Shown here one piece after another: positions 19,458 through 29,477 of a stretch of 64,000 bases of DNA. The position numbers and the translations under genes were made by a program. Below the pieces are notes generated by a model. It worked only from the letters and a program-made list of their open reading frames with translations, made no database searches and was not told where the DNA came from. Location of the stretch: NCBI GenBank assembly GCA_020186115.1, contig WSYJ01000153.1, positions 248,001 through 312,000 of the forward strand. The letters run 5' to 3'. This DNA comes from Histomonas meleagridis. Its lineage: Eukaryota; Parabasalia; Tritrichomonadida; Dientamoebidae. Positions within the stretch are counted from its first letter, which is position 1. Every line of letters begins with the position of its first letter.

Positions 19458-22400
19458 ATGAATGCCAGACGTAGGAATGACTTCGTGGATGAACCCCCAA
19501 GGCCAACTGGGTGTCTACCTAGCATCCCCTCTGAAATTCAGGTTGTTTTGATAGGAGATTCATGTGTGGGTAAAACATGTATTGTTTATAGATTGATTCA
19601 AAATTTTATTCCAGATATTGTTAGGGGAACTTTATCTGCATACACTTGTATACACACAATTTCAGTTTCAGGTAAGAACATTAAATTAAATATTTGGGAT
19701 ACAGGAGGAGACTTGCGTAACATTGCACTCATGCAGGCAATATTCCGAACAGCTGGAATTGTTATGATAGTATATGATGTATCAATTAGATCAACATTTG
19801 AAGATGCATCAGAATTTCATCGTTTGTTAATTCCAACATTAAGCGAAAATATAGAATTAGCACTTGTGGGAAATATGTGTGACCTTGGTCCAAGCCAACG
19901 TAAAGTTTCCTACGAAGAAGGGTTAAACATGGCTACTAGAATTGGAGCACATTACTATGAAGTAAGTGCTACATCTAGCATTGGGGTCACTGATCTTTTC
20001 ACCTTTTCATGCTACCATTATATCAGACGTCTAGGTATTTATATTCCTGAACCTCAGCGCGTTGATTCACATCCACCAGAACTCGAAACAACGCCTTCAC
20101 ACCAAGAAGCATCAAACCAACCGCCACAAGAATCAGAACAACCGCCGCAAGAACCAAGTCTACAATTACATGAATTAAATCAACCAGCAGAACCTCCAGA
20201 AATAAAATTCAAAAAACTAAGTATAATTAATTCTCCTCCACCACTCACCGTCAGTACCAAACTCCAATGTATCATCGTTTCTACTAAATCTTTAACAAAT
20301 AATAAAATCGATTGCATTGAAGGTCCGCATATTTCGCTGATTTTTTGTGCATGTTCAACATCACATTTTCTAATTTTAGATTCACATAATATATGTTATG
20401 GCTTAGGTGATAATCGCAATCATCAAATCGATTCATTACTTCCATCAAATGTTACTACGTTTTCACAAATTACGACGCCAAGTTATATATCAATACGTGA
20501 AGTTTGTGCATGTAAAACATTTTCTTCTTTTATTCTTGATGATGGACAACTTTTAATTCATGGGAAAACATTTGAAGTTGAAGACAAAACAATTTTTTCC
20601 AATTTTTTAGTACCACGTGGAATGTCATCATATGGAAACGCATTTACATTTGCATATAAAACAGGAAAAATAATTTTTTGGAATGATAAAATTCGAAATT
20701 CGTATAAAATAAAGAATTATAATATAATTAATACTAAAATTAATTCTAAATCAATTATAGCACTTACAGGTGATGGGAAATTATTTATATGTAATTATAA
20801 AGTCGAAAATTCACAATTCCAACAAATTGATTTTAATTTTCCAATTCTTTCGATATTTTCATCATCCGAAATATTTCATTTTTCTACATTCGATCATCAT
20901 ATTTATTCACTTCAAGATATAAATAATTATAAATTACTTCCATTACCTATTAATTCAGGAACAATTAATATTGAACAAAAAAATGATTTAATAATTCAAC
21001 TTGATAAATATGGAAAATTGTATTCAAACATTAAATTTGATAATGTTTTAACAAAAATTGAATTTCCTATTTCATGTTTTCATTTATTTTCTACATATTT
21101 AATTATGTTTAAAGGCACACCAATACATTCACGAAATACTATCTCTACAAAATATCATTGTTGTTCATCAAATGGATTAACAATTCATAATAATAATAAA
21201 ACAGAAAAATTATTTGCATTTGATTCAAAATATGGTTATTTTAACAATGGATATAAACCATTTATTTATGTGAAACAATTATTTAATTCATTAAATAACA
21301 CAATATTTACAAAAGATAATAAACAAATTTATATGACACAAAATAATCGTTTACTTTGTTTCGATTCTAACTTTCAAGAATCATTTAAATATAATTTAAT
21401 TGAAGGTGATATAGTTAAAACGCCAACAGGTGTTACATGTAAATGCATCGGATTTAATGAAGGTAATTTATGGTTACAACCTAAAGGATGTAAATACATA
21501 TATACATATCAACAACCTTTAAACCTTTATCTAATAGAACGACATAATCATCAATTATATAAAACAATTGTTGATAATATACCTTCTATCATAGATATAA
21601 CTCCTACGTTTTGTGAAAGTTTCGGATATTTCATTGACGATTTAATATTTTTTCCTAAGAAAGGAATTGTTAAATTTGTTGGCATGTATAGAAATCGTTA
21701 TGTTTTTATGGATTTTTCGAATAACTCTTTGTTTTCTGCGGATATTGAACATTTTGAAATAATTCGCTCATTTAAAAATAAGAATATAAAACGTAAAATA
21801 ATAACTGATAAATATGAAATTATTGAAATTAATGTTTATGGTAAAAATAAAATATTTTTACCTGGAGATAGAGTTTCATCTAAATTCGGTGAAGGAATAT
21901 TTTTAGGCACTGACGAAAATGATAATTCATATATCCAAACTGATATAATGAAAATATCTGGAATCGGTGCAACAAAATGTGAAATTTCTAACTTGAAATT
22001 AATACGAAGAATTGGAGTTGATTCTTTTAAAAATATAAAAATAAAAAATGATAAAAATATTAAAGTTTCTATTTCGACAGATTCATTCGGTTCACATTAT
22101 AAAGCTGCTGATATTATTAATGAAAATGGTATTAGAGCACAAGTTATTGGTGTGTCAATGGATGGAATTGCTTACGCTAAGGATCTAAATGAGATTGATA
22201 AAATATTCGAAGTAAGTCAAATCGCAGAATTAATTTATAGACCTGACTTACTAAGCGGTGAAAGTAATGAGGTGGTCGAAGTTGGCTCCCCTGCTTACGA
22301 AATGTGCGTTTTATGCCCTGATGACGTGGTCGAAATTGGTGATAAAAACGAAAAATTCGTTTTCAAAGGAATAAGTAAAAGTGGCCCACTTTTTGTGAGC

Positions 22401-22490
22401 TTGAAGAGTGGATTAGAAGTGACAACTTCATACTCGTTCTTGTTACTTCATGAAGCATTTAAAGTGTTAGAAAGATATGTAATTAAATAA
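19458..22490 (+). CDS. Small GTPase fused to an RCC1-like beta-propeller and SH3-like repeats
   Basis: 1010 residues from the ATG at 19458 (the codon before it is GTG). Residues ~27-190 are a Ras/Rab-type GTPase: P-loop GDSCVGKTC, WDTGG at the G3 site, LVGNMCDL at G4, SATSS at G5. G3 lacks the usual catalytic Gln (WDTAGQ becomes WDTGGD), and G4 has Met for Lys, so hydrolysis and nucleotide binding may be altered. A Pro/Gln/Glu-rich linker (~200-255) follows. Then comes an RCC1-like propeller (~270-640), with units such as FLILDSHNICYGLGDNRNHQ and FILDDGQLLIHG. The last ~350 residues contain repeated small beta domains (GDRVSSKFGEGIFLG, PDDVVEIGDKNEKF). RCC1 proteins act on or near GTPases, so this may be a self-contained signalling module. 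No C-terminal prenyl motif is present. Confidence 0.85.
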   Translation: MNARRRNDFVDEPPRPTGCLPSIPSEIQVVLIGDSCVGKTCIVYRLIQNFIPDIVRGTLSAYTCIHTISVSGKNIKLNIWDTGGDLRNIALMQAIFRTAGIVMIVYDVSIRSTFEDASEFHRLLIPTLSENIELALVGNMCDLGPSQRKVSYEEGLNMATRIGAHYYEVSATSSIGVTDLFTFSCYHYIRRLGIYIPEPQRVDSHPPELETTPSHQEASNQPPQESEQPPQEPSLQLHELNQPAEPPEIKFKKLSIINSPPPLTVSTKLQCIIVSTKSLTNNKIDCIEGPHISLIFCACSTSHFLILDSHNICYGLGDNRNHQIDSLLPSNVTTFSQITTPSYISIREVCACKTFSSFILDDGQLLIHGKTFEVEDKTIFSNFLVPRGMSSYGNAFTFAYKTGKIIFWNDKIRNSYKIKNYNIINTKINSKSIIALTGDGKLFICNYKVENSQFQQIDFNFPILSIFSSSEIFHFSTFDHHIYSLQDINNYKLLPLPINSGTINIEQKNDLIIQLDKYGKLYSNIKFDNVLTKIEFPISCFHLFSTYLIMFKGTPIHSRNTISTKYHCCSSNGLTIHNNNKTEKLFAFDSKYGYFNNGYKPFIYVKQLFNSLNNTIFTKDNKQIYMTQNNRLLCFDSNFQESFKYNLIEGDIVKTPTGVTCKCIGFNEGNLWLQPKGCKYIYTYQQPLNLYLIERHNHQLYKTIVDNIPSIIDITPTFCESFGYFIDDLIFFPKKGIVKFVGMYRNRYVFMDFSNNSLFSADIEHFEIIRSFKNKNIKRKIITDKYEIIEINVYGKNKIFLPGDRVSSKFGEGIFLGTDENDNSYIQTDIMKISGIGATKCEISNLKLIRRIGVDSFKNIKIKNDKNIKVSISTDSFGSHYKAADIINENGIRAQVIGVSMDGIAYAKDLNEIDKIFEVSQIAELIYRPDLLSGESNEVVEVGSPAYEMCVLCPDDVVEIGDKNEKFVFKGISKSGPLFVSLKSGLEVTTSYSFLLLHEAFKVLERYVIK

Positions 22491-22550
22491 AAATGTTTTT
22501 TAATTCACATGTTTTTCAAATTTTACATTCCAATTTGTAAAGAAGAAATA

Positions 22551-22625
22551 GTACAATAAATAATTTCCAAATATATTCCGAAATATCAAATTATTCACAT
22601 GAATTTTAATTTGATGAATAATATT
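22551..22625 (-). repeat. Relic of an ankyrin-array spacer
   Basis: The sequence around AATAATTTCCAAATAT followed by GAAATATCAAATTATT matches the minus-strand spacers of the ankyrin arrays, but no module remains. It lies upstream of ankyrin gene 2 and in the opposite orientation. Confidence 0.45.
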
Positions 22626-22781
22626 TTTTTAAAAAATATTTTGTTGCGAGAATCATTCAAAAAAAACCATGGTTTCAGAGAATAAAGTAATCAAATTTAG
22701 GATGCCCGTATTATCTGGTCGCTTTGATCGGTATATGTAAACCTTTGATATTTGAAGAAATGCGGTTTGAACAGATTTTGC

Positions 22782-23963
22782 ATGGAATCTAGCCTAAACA
22801 CAACAAAAGAGGATGTTAACACTCAACCAAACCACATGGAATTTCTTCTCAAACTTGAAAAGGCTATATTTGGATTAACAAAAGATAATATTAATGAAAC
22901 TGTTGAAGAAATCATGCAATTATTTGATCCAAATTTATCAAATTCATTTAATATAGTCATATGCAATTTATTTTATTTTGCATCATTAGCACAAAATGAT
23001 GGGAATGATTTTCATATAAACTTCTTAAAATTACTTCAAGAAAAGGAAGAAAAATTTATCGAAAGCGACTTAAAACTTATTGAAATTTTTTTTAATTACA
23101 TCGTACAAATTAATTCACAAGAAACATATCATTTTTTTGTATTAATGATGGAGAACAAACTATTAAATGACGAATCTCGTTATTTAAATTCTTGTTCCGA
23201 TTCGAAATCTTCTTTCGAAACTTTTTTTGATATTATAAAAGATGATCGAAATTTTTCTAAGAAATTAATTTTGGAAGGAGTTAATCCAAATGAATTATCA
23301 AAAATAATTCGGAATGATGAAATAGAAAATCTTCAAGAAATATCATCACAAGACAAATTTAATTTTAATCAGAACATTAAACCATCTCCTAATGAACGAC
23401 ATTCATTAATTAATCAAGAAAATGTTACATTAATTGATTTTGCTGCATATTTTTCTGCTATTAAATGTTTTAAATATTTATTACTTAATAATGCTAGTGT
23501 AAAAAACACCGGTAAATATGCAATTGCAGGTGGAAACATTGAAATCATTCATTTATGTGAACAAAATAATTCAACATTTGAAAACCCATATGAAATAGCA
23601 ATAAAATATCATCGAAATGATGTATTTAAATATTTTTACGAAAATAAAAATAATGATAACAATATAAATATAAATAAATTGGGTTGTGCTTGTATTAACA
23701 ATGGAAACTTTAAAATTCTTTCTTATTTGTTAGATGAAGGAATGGAAGTTAATTCTGAGATGATTAGTGAATCAGCAAAAATGGGTAATTTAAATCTTGT
23801 TAAATATTTTCTTCAAAATAATAAAATTTCAAATGATTTATTATTTTATGCGATAGAATCATTAAATCCTGATCTTGTTAAATATATTCTTAGTTATAAA
23901 GAAGTAGATATTAATGCAATTGATTTTTATTTGTTTGATTTGGTATTTATTTTAATAATTTGA
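22782..23963 (+). CDS. DUF3447/ankyrin family protein 2, N-terminal ORF
   Basis: 393 residues from the first in-frame ATG (22782); the open frame above it has no ATG. The family core is present: LILEGVNPNELSKIIRND, EIENLQEISSQ, ERHSLINQENVTLIDFAAYF, KCFKYLLLNNA, NTGKYAIAGGNIEIIHLCEQ, YHRNDVFKYFYENK. After ~70 further residues of ankyrin-like repeats the frame enters the first array module and stops at 23963 inside a spacer. The complete product probably includes the downstream modules up to 25595. This copy is the most divergent of the five and lacks part of the middle region seen in the others. Confidence 0.85.
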   Translation: MESSLNTTKEDVNTQPNHMEFLLKLEKAIFGLTKDNINETVEEIMQLFDPNLSNSFNIVICNLFYFASLAQNDGNDFHINFLKLLQEKEEKFIESDLKLIEIFFNYIVQINSQETYHFFVLMMENKLLNDESRYLNSCSDSKSSFETFFDIIKDDRNFSKKLILEGVNPNELSKIIRNDEIENLQEISSQDKFNFNQNIKPSPNERHSLINQENVTLIDFAAYFSAIKCFKYLLLNNASVKNTGKYAIAGGNIEIIHLCEQNNSTFENPYEIAIKYHRNDVFKYFYENKNNDNNININKLGCACINNGNFKILSYLLDEGMEVNSEMISESAKMGNLNLVKYFLQNNKISNDLLFYAIESLNPDLVKYILSYKEVDINAIDFYLFDLVFILII

Positions 23964-25595
23964 TATTTCAATATAATATTCGGAAATTGTTTAAAATATT
24001 TTATACGCCACTTATGAGAGCATCTTCAAAAAATTATCTTAAAATAATTAAGGTACTTATGGAAAAAGAAGGTATTGATATCAATAAAGGTATTTATTTG
24101 TTTTGTTTTTAGTTTATATTAATAATTTGGAGCTTATAAATTAGATTTGGAAATTTTTCTCATTATTTAAAACACCTCTAATTATTGCACTTAAAGCTAA
24201 AAATTATGCTATAGCATCATATTTTCTTGAACAAAAAGGAATTGATATCAATATTCAAGACATTCATTTTTTTATTATAGAGTTTATTTATATAATAAAA
24301 CGATTAAAAATATTATTTGGAATCTATTAAATGCTTGTGATACAGCACTTATGATAGCATTAAAAAATAAGAATATGGATATGGCTACAACACTTCTTGA
24401 AAGAGAAGAAATAGATGTTAATCTTAAAGATTTTTCTATGATTTTTTCTTTATTTGTTTAAATAATTTTATGATTCATTATAATATATGGAAATTGTTTT
24501 AAATATTTGATACAGCTCTTACATTGTTATTAAAAGGTGATTATCTTGAGTCAGTTGAGTTAATTCTTGAAACAAAGGAAGTAAATGTAAATGTTTTTGA
24601 TTTTTATATTTTTAATTTAATATTTAATTTAGACTTTTTATGTTTAAAAATAATTACTGGAATTTATGTAAATTATTTAATACGGCTCTTATGATATCAA
24701 GCAAAAATGGTTATACTAAAATATCTAAATTGCTCCTTGAAATAGAAGGAATTGATGTAAATCATAAAAATATTTATTTACTTGATTTTATGTTTTTATT
24801 GTCCATTTAATTTTTATAAAAAATATTTGGAAATTATTCAAATTTTTTGAAACTGCATTAATTTGTGCTGCAGAAAATGGTTATACTGAAATAGTAGAAT
24901 TACTTCTTAAAAGAAAAGAAATCGATGTAAACTCTGTGTGTAGTTTTTGTTACAATAATTTTATGTTTCAGTCAAATATTAGGAAATTGTTTTTAATATT
25001 TAATACAGCGCTTTTGTTAGCATTGAAAAATAAACATGAAGATATTGCAAAAAAAATTCTTGAGAAAGAAGGAATCGATATTAATGCTAAAGATATTTAT
25101 TTGATTTATTCTTTGTTAATTTTAATGATTTTATGTTTTACACAAATTTTTGGAAATTATTTATAGTTTTTAGTACAGCACTTTTTTTAGCTTTAAAAAA
25201 TGAATATGAAGAAATCGCAAAAATAATTCTTGAGAAAGAAGGAATCGATATTAATACTAAAGATATTTATTTGTTATATTCTTAGCTAATTTTAATTATT
25301 TTATGTTTTACGCGAATTTTTGGGGATCATTTATAGTTTTTAGCACAGCTCTTATTTTATCAGTGAAAAATAAACTAGTAAATATTGCGAGTTTACTACT
25401 TGAAAGAAAAGATATTGATGTCAATGAAAAAGATATTAATATATTTTATATAATATTTATTATAATAATTTGGAAATTCATTAAAATATTCGGAAATCAT
25501 TTAAATCATATAAATCGGCATGTGATTATGCAACTAAAAATGGTTACAATGATATAGTTCAAATACTTTTCAACATTAACAACTTGAAGAAATAA
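23964..25595 (+). repeat. Ankyrin module array of gene 2: 10 highly diverged units with constant 83-nt spacers
   Basis: Modules open with Thr codons at 24005, 24172, 24342, 24512, 24682, 24852, 25005, 25175 and 25345, and with a Ser codon at 25515. Intervals are 167, 170, 170, 170, 170, 153, 170, 170 and 170. Modules are strongly diverged (ALTLLLKGDYLESVELIL, LICAAENGYTEIVELLL, LILSVKNKLVNIASLLL), yet none has a stop or frameshift. I counted 83 nt in nine of ten spacers; the tenth (24942-25004 region) is 66 nt, in frame and open. The array ends in ATKNGYNDIVQILFNINNLKK and TAA at 25593-25595. Confidence 0.88.
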
Positions 25596-25743
25596 AAATC
25601 AAATTGAACTCTCACGTAAATAAAAAAATCTTTTTTTTAAACTTTCTCTATTTTTTAAATGTTCACAAGTAAAAAAATTAAAATTAAATATTTTTAATCA
25701 AAGAAAACCAATATTTATCTCATTTACAATTCATATATAACAT

Positions 25744-26466
25744 TCAAATTCGCTTTTTGTCCAAATTCATCTCATCGTCAATTTTCTGAATCTTTTCTTT
25801 TATATCTCTGTACTCTTGTTCAAATTCGTGAATTCCTTCGGCGCTTTTACTAATTGGAATTTTTCTCGCTGCTGATTGATTCGTTTTGAAGTATTCAATG
25901 CTACTATCAACAATATATAAAATGTATTGGAAAAGCTTAAGCGGAAGTGAGAAAAATTGTCGAGTCTTAGATGCAATACATTCAAATGTATTTTTCCAAT
26001 AATTGTCTGCTAATTTCTGACATGGTGGGTATGATTGTGGATGTACAAGTGTGACTATAAAACGAACAGGAGCAAGAATTATATTGATAATTTGTAAAAT
26101 GAAAAGAAAGAGTGGAAAACACCGATAGTAAATAAACATAAGTATAAGATGAAATCTGTCAAAAATCCAAAAGAGAGGCCAGAAAATTGTAGATATAGGC
26201 TTGTGAATAAAAATATTGAAAAAATCAATAATCAATGAAATGAGTCTAAATGGTGATAAAATAACCTTCTTGATAAAGCATCTATAATCTCTTTTGAATG
26301 AACATAGGATTGCTTTTACATATTGATAAAAGAAACATGGGATTTTTAGTAGCTTTATATGACAGCTACATTGAATATTTTGAGCGTCACAATGAAATGC
26401 TGCGATTAGTGATGCTACAATAAAAATGAAAATTAGGGCGAATTTATGTGATTTTTGCGATTTCAT
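25744..26466 (-). CDS. Membrane protein of unknown function with signal peptide
   Basis: 240 residues starting MKSQKSHKFALIFIFIVASL, a clear signal peptide or first membrane segment. A Cys-rich stretch follows (CDAQNIQCSCHIKLLKIPC), then several hydrophobic segments with IxxPxR/K turns (VILSPFRLISLIIDFF, ILAPVRFIVTLV). The C-terminal tail is charged and helical (EFEQEYRDIKEKIQKIDDE), probably cytosolic. The style resembles the protein at 17576-19258. I do not recognise a named family. The genes on both sides are unrelated. Confidence 0.75.
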   Translation of the reverse strand: MKSQKSHKFALIFIFIVASLIAAFHCDAQNIQCSCHIKLLKIPCFFYQYVKAILCSFKRDYRCFIKKVILSPFRLISLIIDFFNIFIHKPISTIFWPLFWIFDRFHLILMFIYYRCFPLFLFILQIINIILAPVRFIVTLVHPQSYPPCQKLADNYWKNTFECIASKTRQFFSLPLKLFQYILYIVDSSIEYFKTNQSAARKIPISKSAEGIHEFEQEYRDIKEKIQKIDDEMNLDKKRI

Positions 26467-28361
26467 TCTGTTTCATTAAACCGAAAAGTGTCTCAAGATA
26501 TTAACGTCTTTTTTGTACGATCGTCGAGTGTATTTAAATACATTTGCAAACTATTGTTTATTTTCCGAGCAGACACCTTTTTTTCATAATTTTTTTTAGA
26601 ATTTGATGTAAGAATATTAACTTTGAGATTCAGTTGAGCTTGGTGGATCTCATCAAATTTATAAAAAATTGAAATCACTAATAATAGCGAATTTTAATAT
26701 GTTTAAAGTAGAACAATTTGTGATTGTTTCATTCTAATCGAATAGAATCAATGTGATTTAAAAGGCCCTCCATTTTGAGGATTTCGAACGATAGGAAATT
26801 TGAGTAAGAATAGAAATGTCACAATCGGGCACCCCATCTCGGGACTTTTAGGTTAAGTACACAAAACAGTGAATCACTCGGGAAATTTTCAATACATTCG
26901 TAAATATGTATCATAAGTTCGATCAATATATCACACATTGCGTATAAACACATAAACAAATAATATTATATAATTAATATTTTTGAAAATTCCAATTAAA
27001 ATGATGAGATATTGTATGCATTAGACCATAAAAAAAAAAAAAAAAAAATTATTCAATATCCTCCATTGATATATTTCACTTTAAGAAAAACCAATGAATA
27101 TTTCAGAACGGAAATTAATCGAACACAGAATAAGAGAGATTTTGTCACATCACATCATGTGAATAATTATTATATTGAACTATTCTATCACATGTATGAA
27201 GATTTCCATGTTAGATTATAATGTGAAAAATAAATACTTTTATTGTATTTAATAAACTCAAGATGAATATCATTTTTTTCCATAACATTATTTCGTTAGA
27301 TTATTGTGATGATTATTTTCACGAAAATCATCAAAAAAATTTGAAATATAATCAGGAAACGGTATAATAGACAAAAAGTATTGATAATACACATCAAAAA
27401 TATTGAATACAGAACGATTAAAAACAATTCAATTATAAAAAAAGAAATCATATTATTTTTTAAATTTAAAATATGTATACTAATACTATTTATTTAATGC
27501 AAGAGAATTATATTTAAATATAAATAATAATCAGAAAAATATATTTGAAAACAGGGTTTTCATGTTCCAATTTATTAGGTATTTTCTATGTTTTTTGATC
27601 GTATTTTCTTGTTATAAACATTTTTATCTCCAAATTAAATGATAATTCACTAAAATAATATAGCAATATCAATTGTAATTATAAATTTGTTTATTATATT
27701 TCAAAATCAATTTTCATGATTTTTTGATTTTAAAATGAATAGAACTCGATATTGACTGAATATAAATCAAAATTAATAAAAAATTTAAATATATCATATA
27801 ATTCTAAAAAATGTAATAGAGAGATTTTTCAACTTTTCAATTAAAAGTAAAATTGATTATCTATCATAAAAAAATTAAAATTAAAATAATTGAGTATTTA
27901 ACAAAGAATATTAATAATTATAAATATTTTTTTGGTTTACAGATTAAAATTATAAATGTGTATTGATTTATTATTAACAAAACAATATTTTTTCGGTGGC
28001 GACCGTTTGGAGTACAACCTTAATAGGTTTTATATGTTTTTGACTAACAACTGCCTTTATGAGATTATACCCCACAAAAGATTAAATTGCAGAAAAATAA
28101 TAATTTAGAATATGTTTTAATAATTTGTAATATGTTTTAATAATTTAGAATATGTTATAATAATTTAAAATATCTTTTAATAATATGGCAAGGTAGTGCT
28201 CTTGTTCATAGTCGAAATTCCCCTTATGAGGGATAACGATTGTATGCATAAATGGTCAAACAAAGTTCACACAATCCGAGTTATGACCTTTGCAAATTTT
28301 GTTTAGTTTACACGATGTCATATGACAATTCATTTGATCTCAAATAAAAATATTTTTATTT
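26467..28361. other. Gene-poor AT-rich region of about 1.9 kb
   Basis: No gene that I can support. It contains GAACGATAGGAAATT (26786-26800), an M3-like element with no gene following on its strand. There is also an A19 run (27030-27048), long low-complexity AT tracts, and a 20-bp tandem repeat at 28101-28180. Flanking that repeat are slightly G+C-richer patches (around 27996-28050 and 28190-28310, with GGTGGCGACCGTTTGG and CCCCTTATGAGGG). These could hold a small RNA, but I recognise none. A short open frame at 27012 crosses the A-run and looks spurious. Confidence 0.5.
28101..28180. repeat. 20-bp tandem repeat, four copies
   Basis: Four head-to-tail copies of a TAATTTAGAATATGTTTTAA-type unit with few differences, between ankyrin gene 2 and Serinc. 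Confidence 0.85.
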
Positions 28362-29477
28362 TCAAGAAAAGTCACGATCAGGGAAGAGCTTCGGTGCAAT
28401 CAAAGTCCATGCATAAAGTAATTGTGCTACCCAAGATGATGCAAGGTTAATCCATTTTGCTACTAAACCCTTATCTGTTGTCCAGGCGGCTGTCTCACCA
28501 GTTTGTCCCCAATGTGTGACTAACATTGCCATATAGATACTTGCAAGTCCGAAAATCAGGTGGAAGAAGCTTAAAGAGAAAATTTGTTCTTCACCATTCT
28601 CATCTTCCGAGCAACATCCACAATCACAAACTTGTGCAAACTGATTGTTTACACTAAACGCAGAGTATCCCAGCCAAATCAACGAAAGGATTGAACCAAT
28701 GACAGAAAACGCTATTCCATGTGATGTTGATCCATTATTTGTACCAGCCATTAAACCAGAGTATGTGAGAAATGCCGTATAAACACAAACAAGTGATGAA
28801 ACAAATATTGAGCCATGGTCCATGACTAAAGAAAGTAAAAACAGAAGAAATGAAAGAATCAAATTAATTGAAATTATCAAATTATTTCCCGAACTACCTC
28901 TTCCGAAGAAGTAATATTCAAGTCCAAATCCAGCGATAGAAATAGCAGTAAGGAGAATTGTTAAGAAGAGCATCAATTTAATTTGATCATTATCAACTAA
29001 CTTTTGGTTAATTTGATAAAAGAATTCGATTAAGAAAATAAGCTGAATCACAAGGTAAACACCGGAGACGTAAACAGCAGCTTTCATGTAGAAATTGAAA
29101 AATGGATCTGGGATGAACCAAAAACCAACAATAATACCAATTAAAATAATAGAATGGATCCAAAGGAAAGAAGTGTGGAACATGAATTGGGGAGAATCAT
29201 TAAGATTCTTGTTGCAAAGAGTGAAAAGTGAATGTGCAATAAACCAGATAAATAGAGCACATGTTATGCGTGCAACAAATGAAGCGCCAATGTCCATGCC
29301 TGTCTTGTATATAGTAGAAATAACTTTTGCAATCCACGTATGTCCAGTATTGTAAAATATAAAGCAGAAGATTCCTGCAACAATGAATTTAATAATGTAA
29401 TAAAGATTAGCTTTTTTAAGAGAGTGTTTTGCGTTAGATTCAGGCTCTGAGTCAACATGTAATTCTTTGTATTCCAT
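28362..29477 (-). CDS. SERINC: Serinc/TDE1 family membrane protein
   Basis: 371 residues with about ten membrane segments. The C-terminal third is diagnostic: SLIWLGYSAFSVNNQF, FSLSFFHLIFGLASIYMAML, THWG and ASSWVAQLLYAWTLIAPKLF, ending in DRDFS. These match the conserved end of Serinc proteins (FH..F.LAS.Y, SSWV..LLY.WTL.AP, NRDF). Serincs are linked to serine incorporation into membrane lipids and to lipid scrambling. The protein is shorter than the usual ~450 residues, with a compact N-terminus (MEYKELHVDSEPESN). The acidic Cys-rich loop CDCGCCSEDENGEEQ sits before the last two helices. Confidence 0.92.
   Translation of the reverse strand: MEYKELHVDSEPESNAKHSLKKANLYYIIKFIVAGIFCFIFYNTGHTWIAKVISTIYKTGMDIGASFVARITCALFIWFIAHSLFTLCNKNLNDSPQFMFHTSFLWIHSIILIGIIVGFWFIPDPFFNFYMKAAVYVSGVYLVIQLIFLIEFFYQINQKLVDNDQIKLMLFLTILLTAISIAGFGLEYYFFGRGSSGNNLIISINLILSFLLFLLSLVMDHGSIFVSSLVCVYTAFLTYSGLMAGTNNGSTSHGIAFSVIGSILSLIWLGYSAFSVNNQFAQVCDCGCCSEDENGEEQIFSLSFFHLIFGLASIYMAMLVTHWGQTGETAAWTTDKGLVAKWINLASSWVAQLLYAWTLIAPKLFPDRDFS

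Noticed and set aside
23964-25595. Standard GT-AG introns as the explanation of the spacers
   Set aside because: Spacers begin with GAT, AAT, GGT or AGC and the bases before and in the Thr codon vary (ACA, ACG, ACT, AGT-ACA). No common GT start or AG end fits all, and the trichomonad branch/3' consensus ACTAACACACAG is absent.
23964-25595. Simple translational frameshifting through each spacer
   Set aside because: Several spacers have stops in both the upstream and the downstream frame (for example the TAA ten bases before a Thr codon in gene 2 and the TAG in gene 4), so a single shift cannot read through them.
27012-27221. 69-codon frame crossing an A19 tract
   Set aside because: Low-complexity start and no protein-like features.
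28101-28180. CRISPR-like array
   Set aside because: The 20-bp repeats are directly abutting without spacers, and the genome is eukaryotic.
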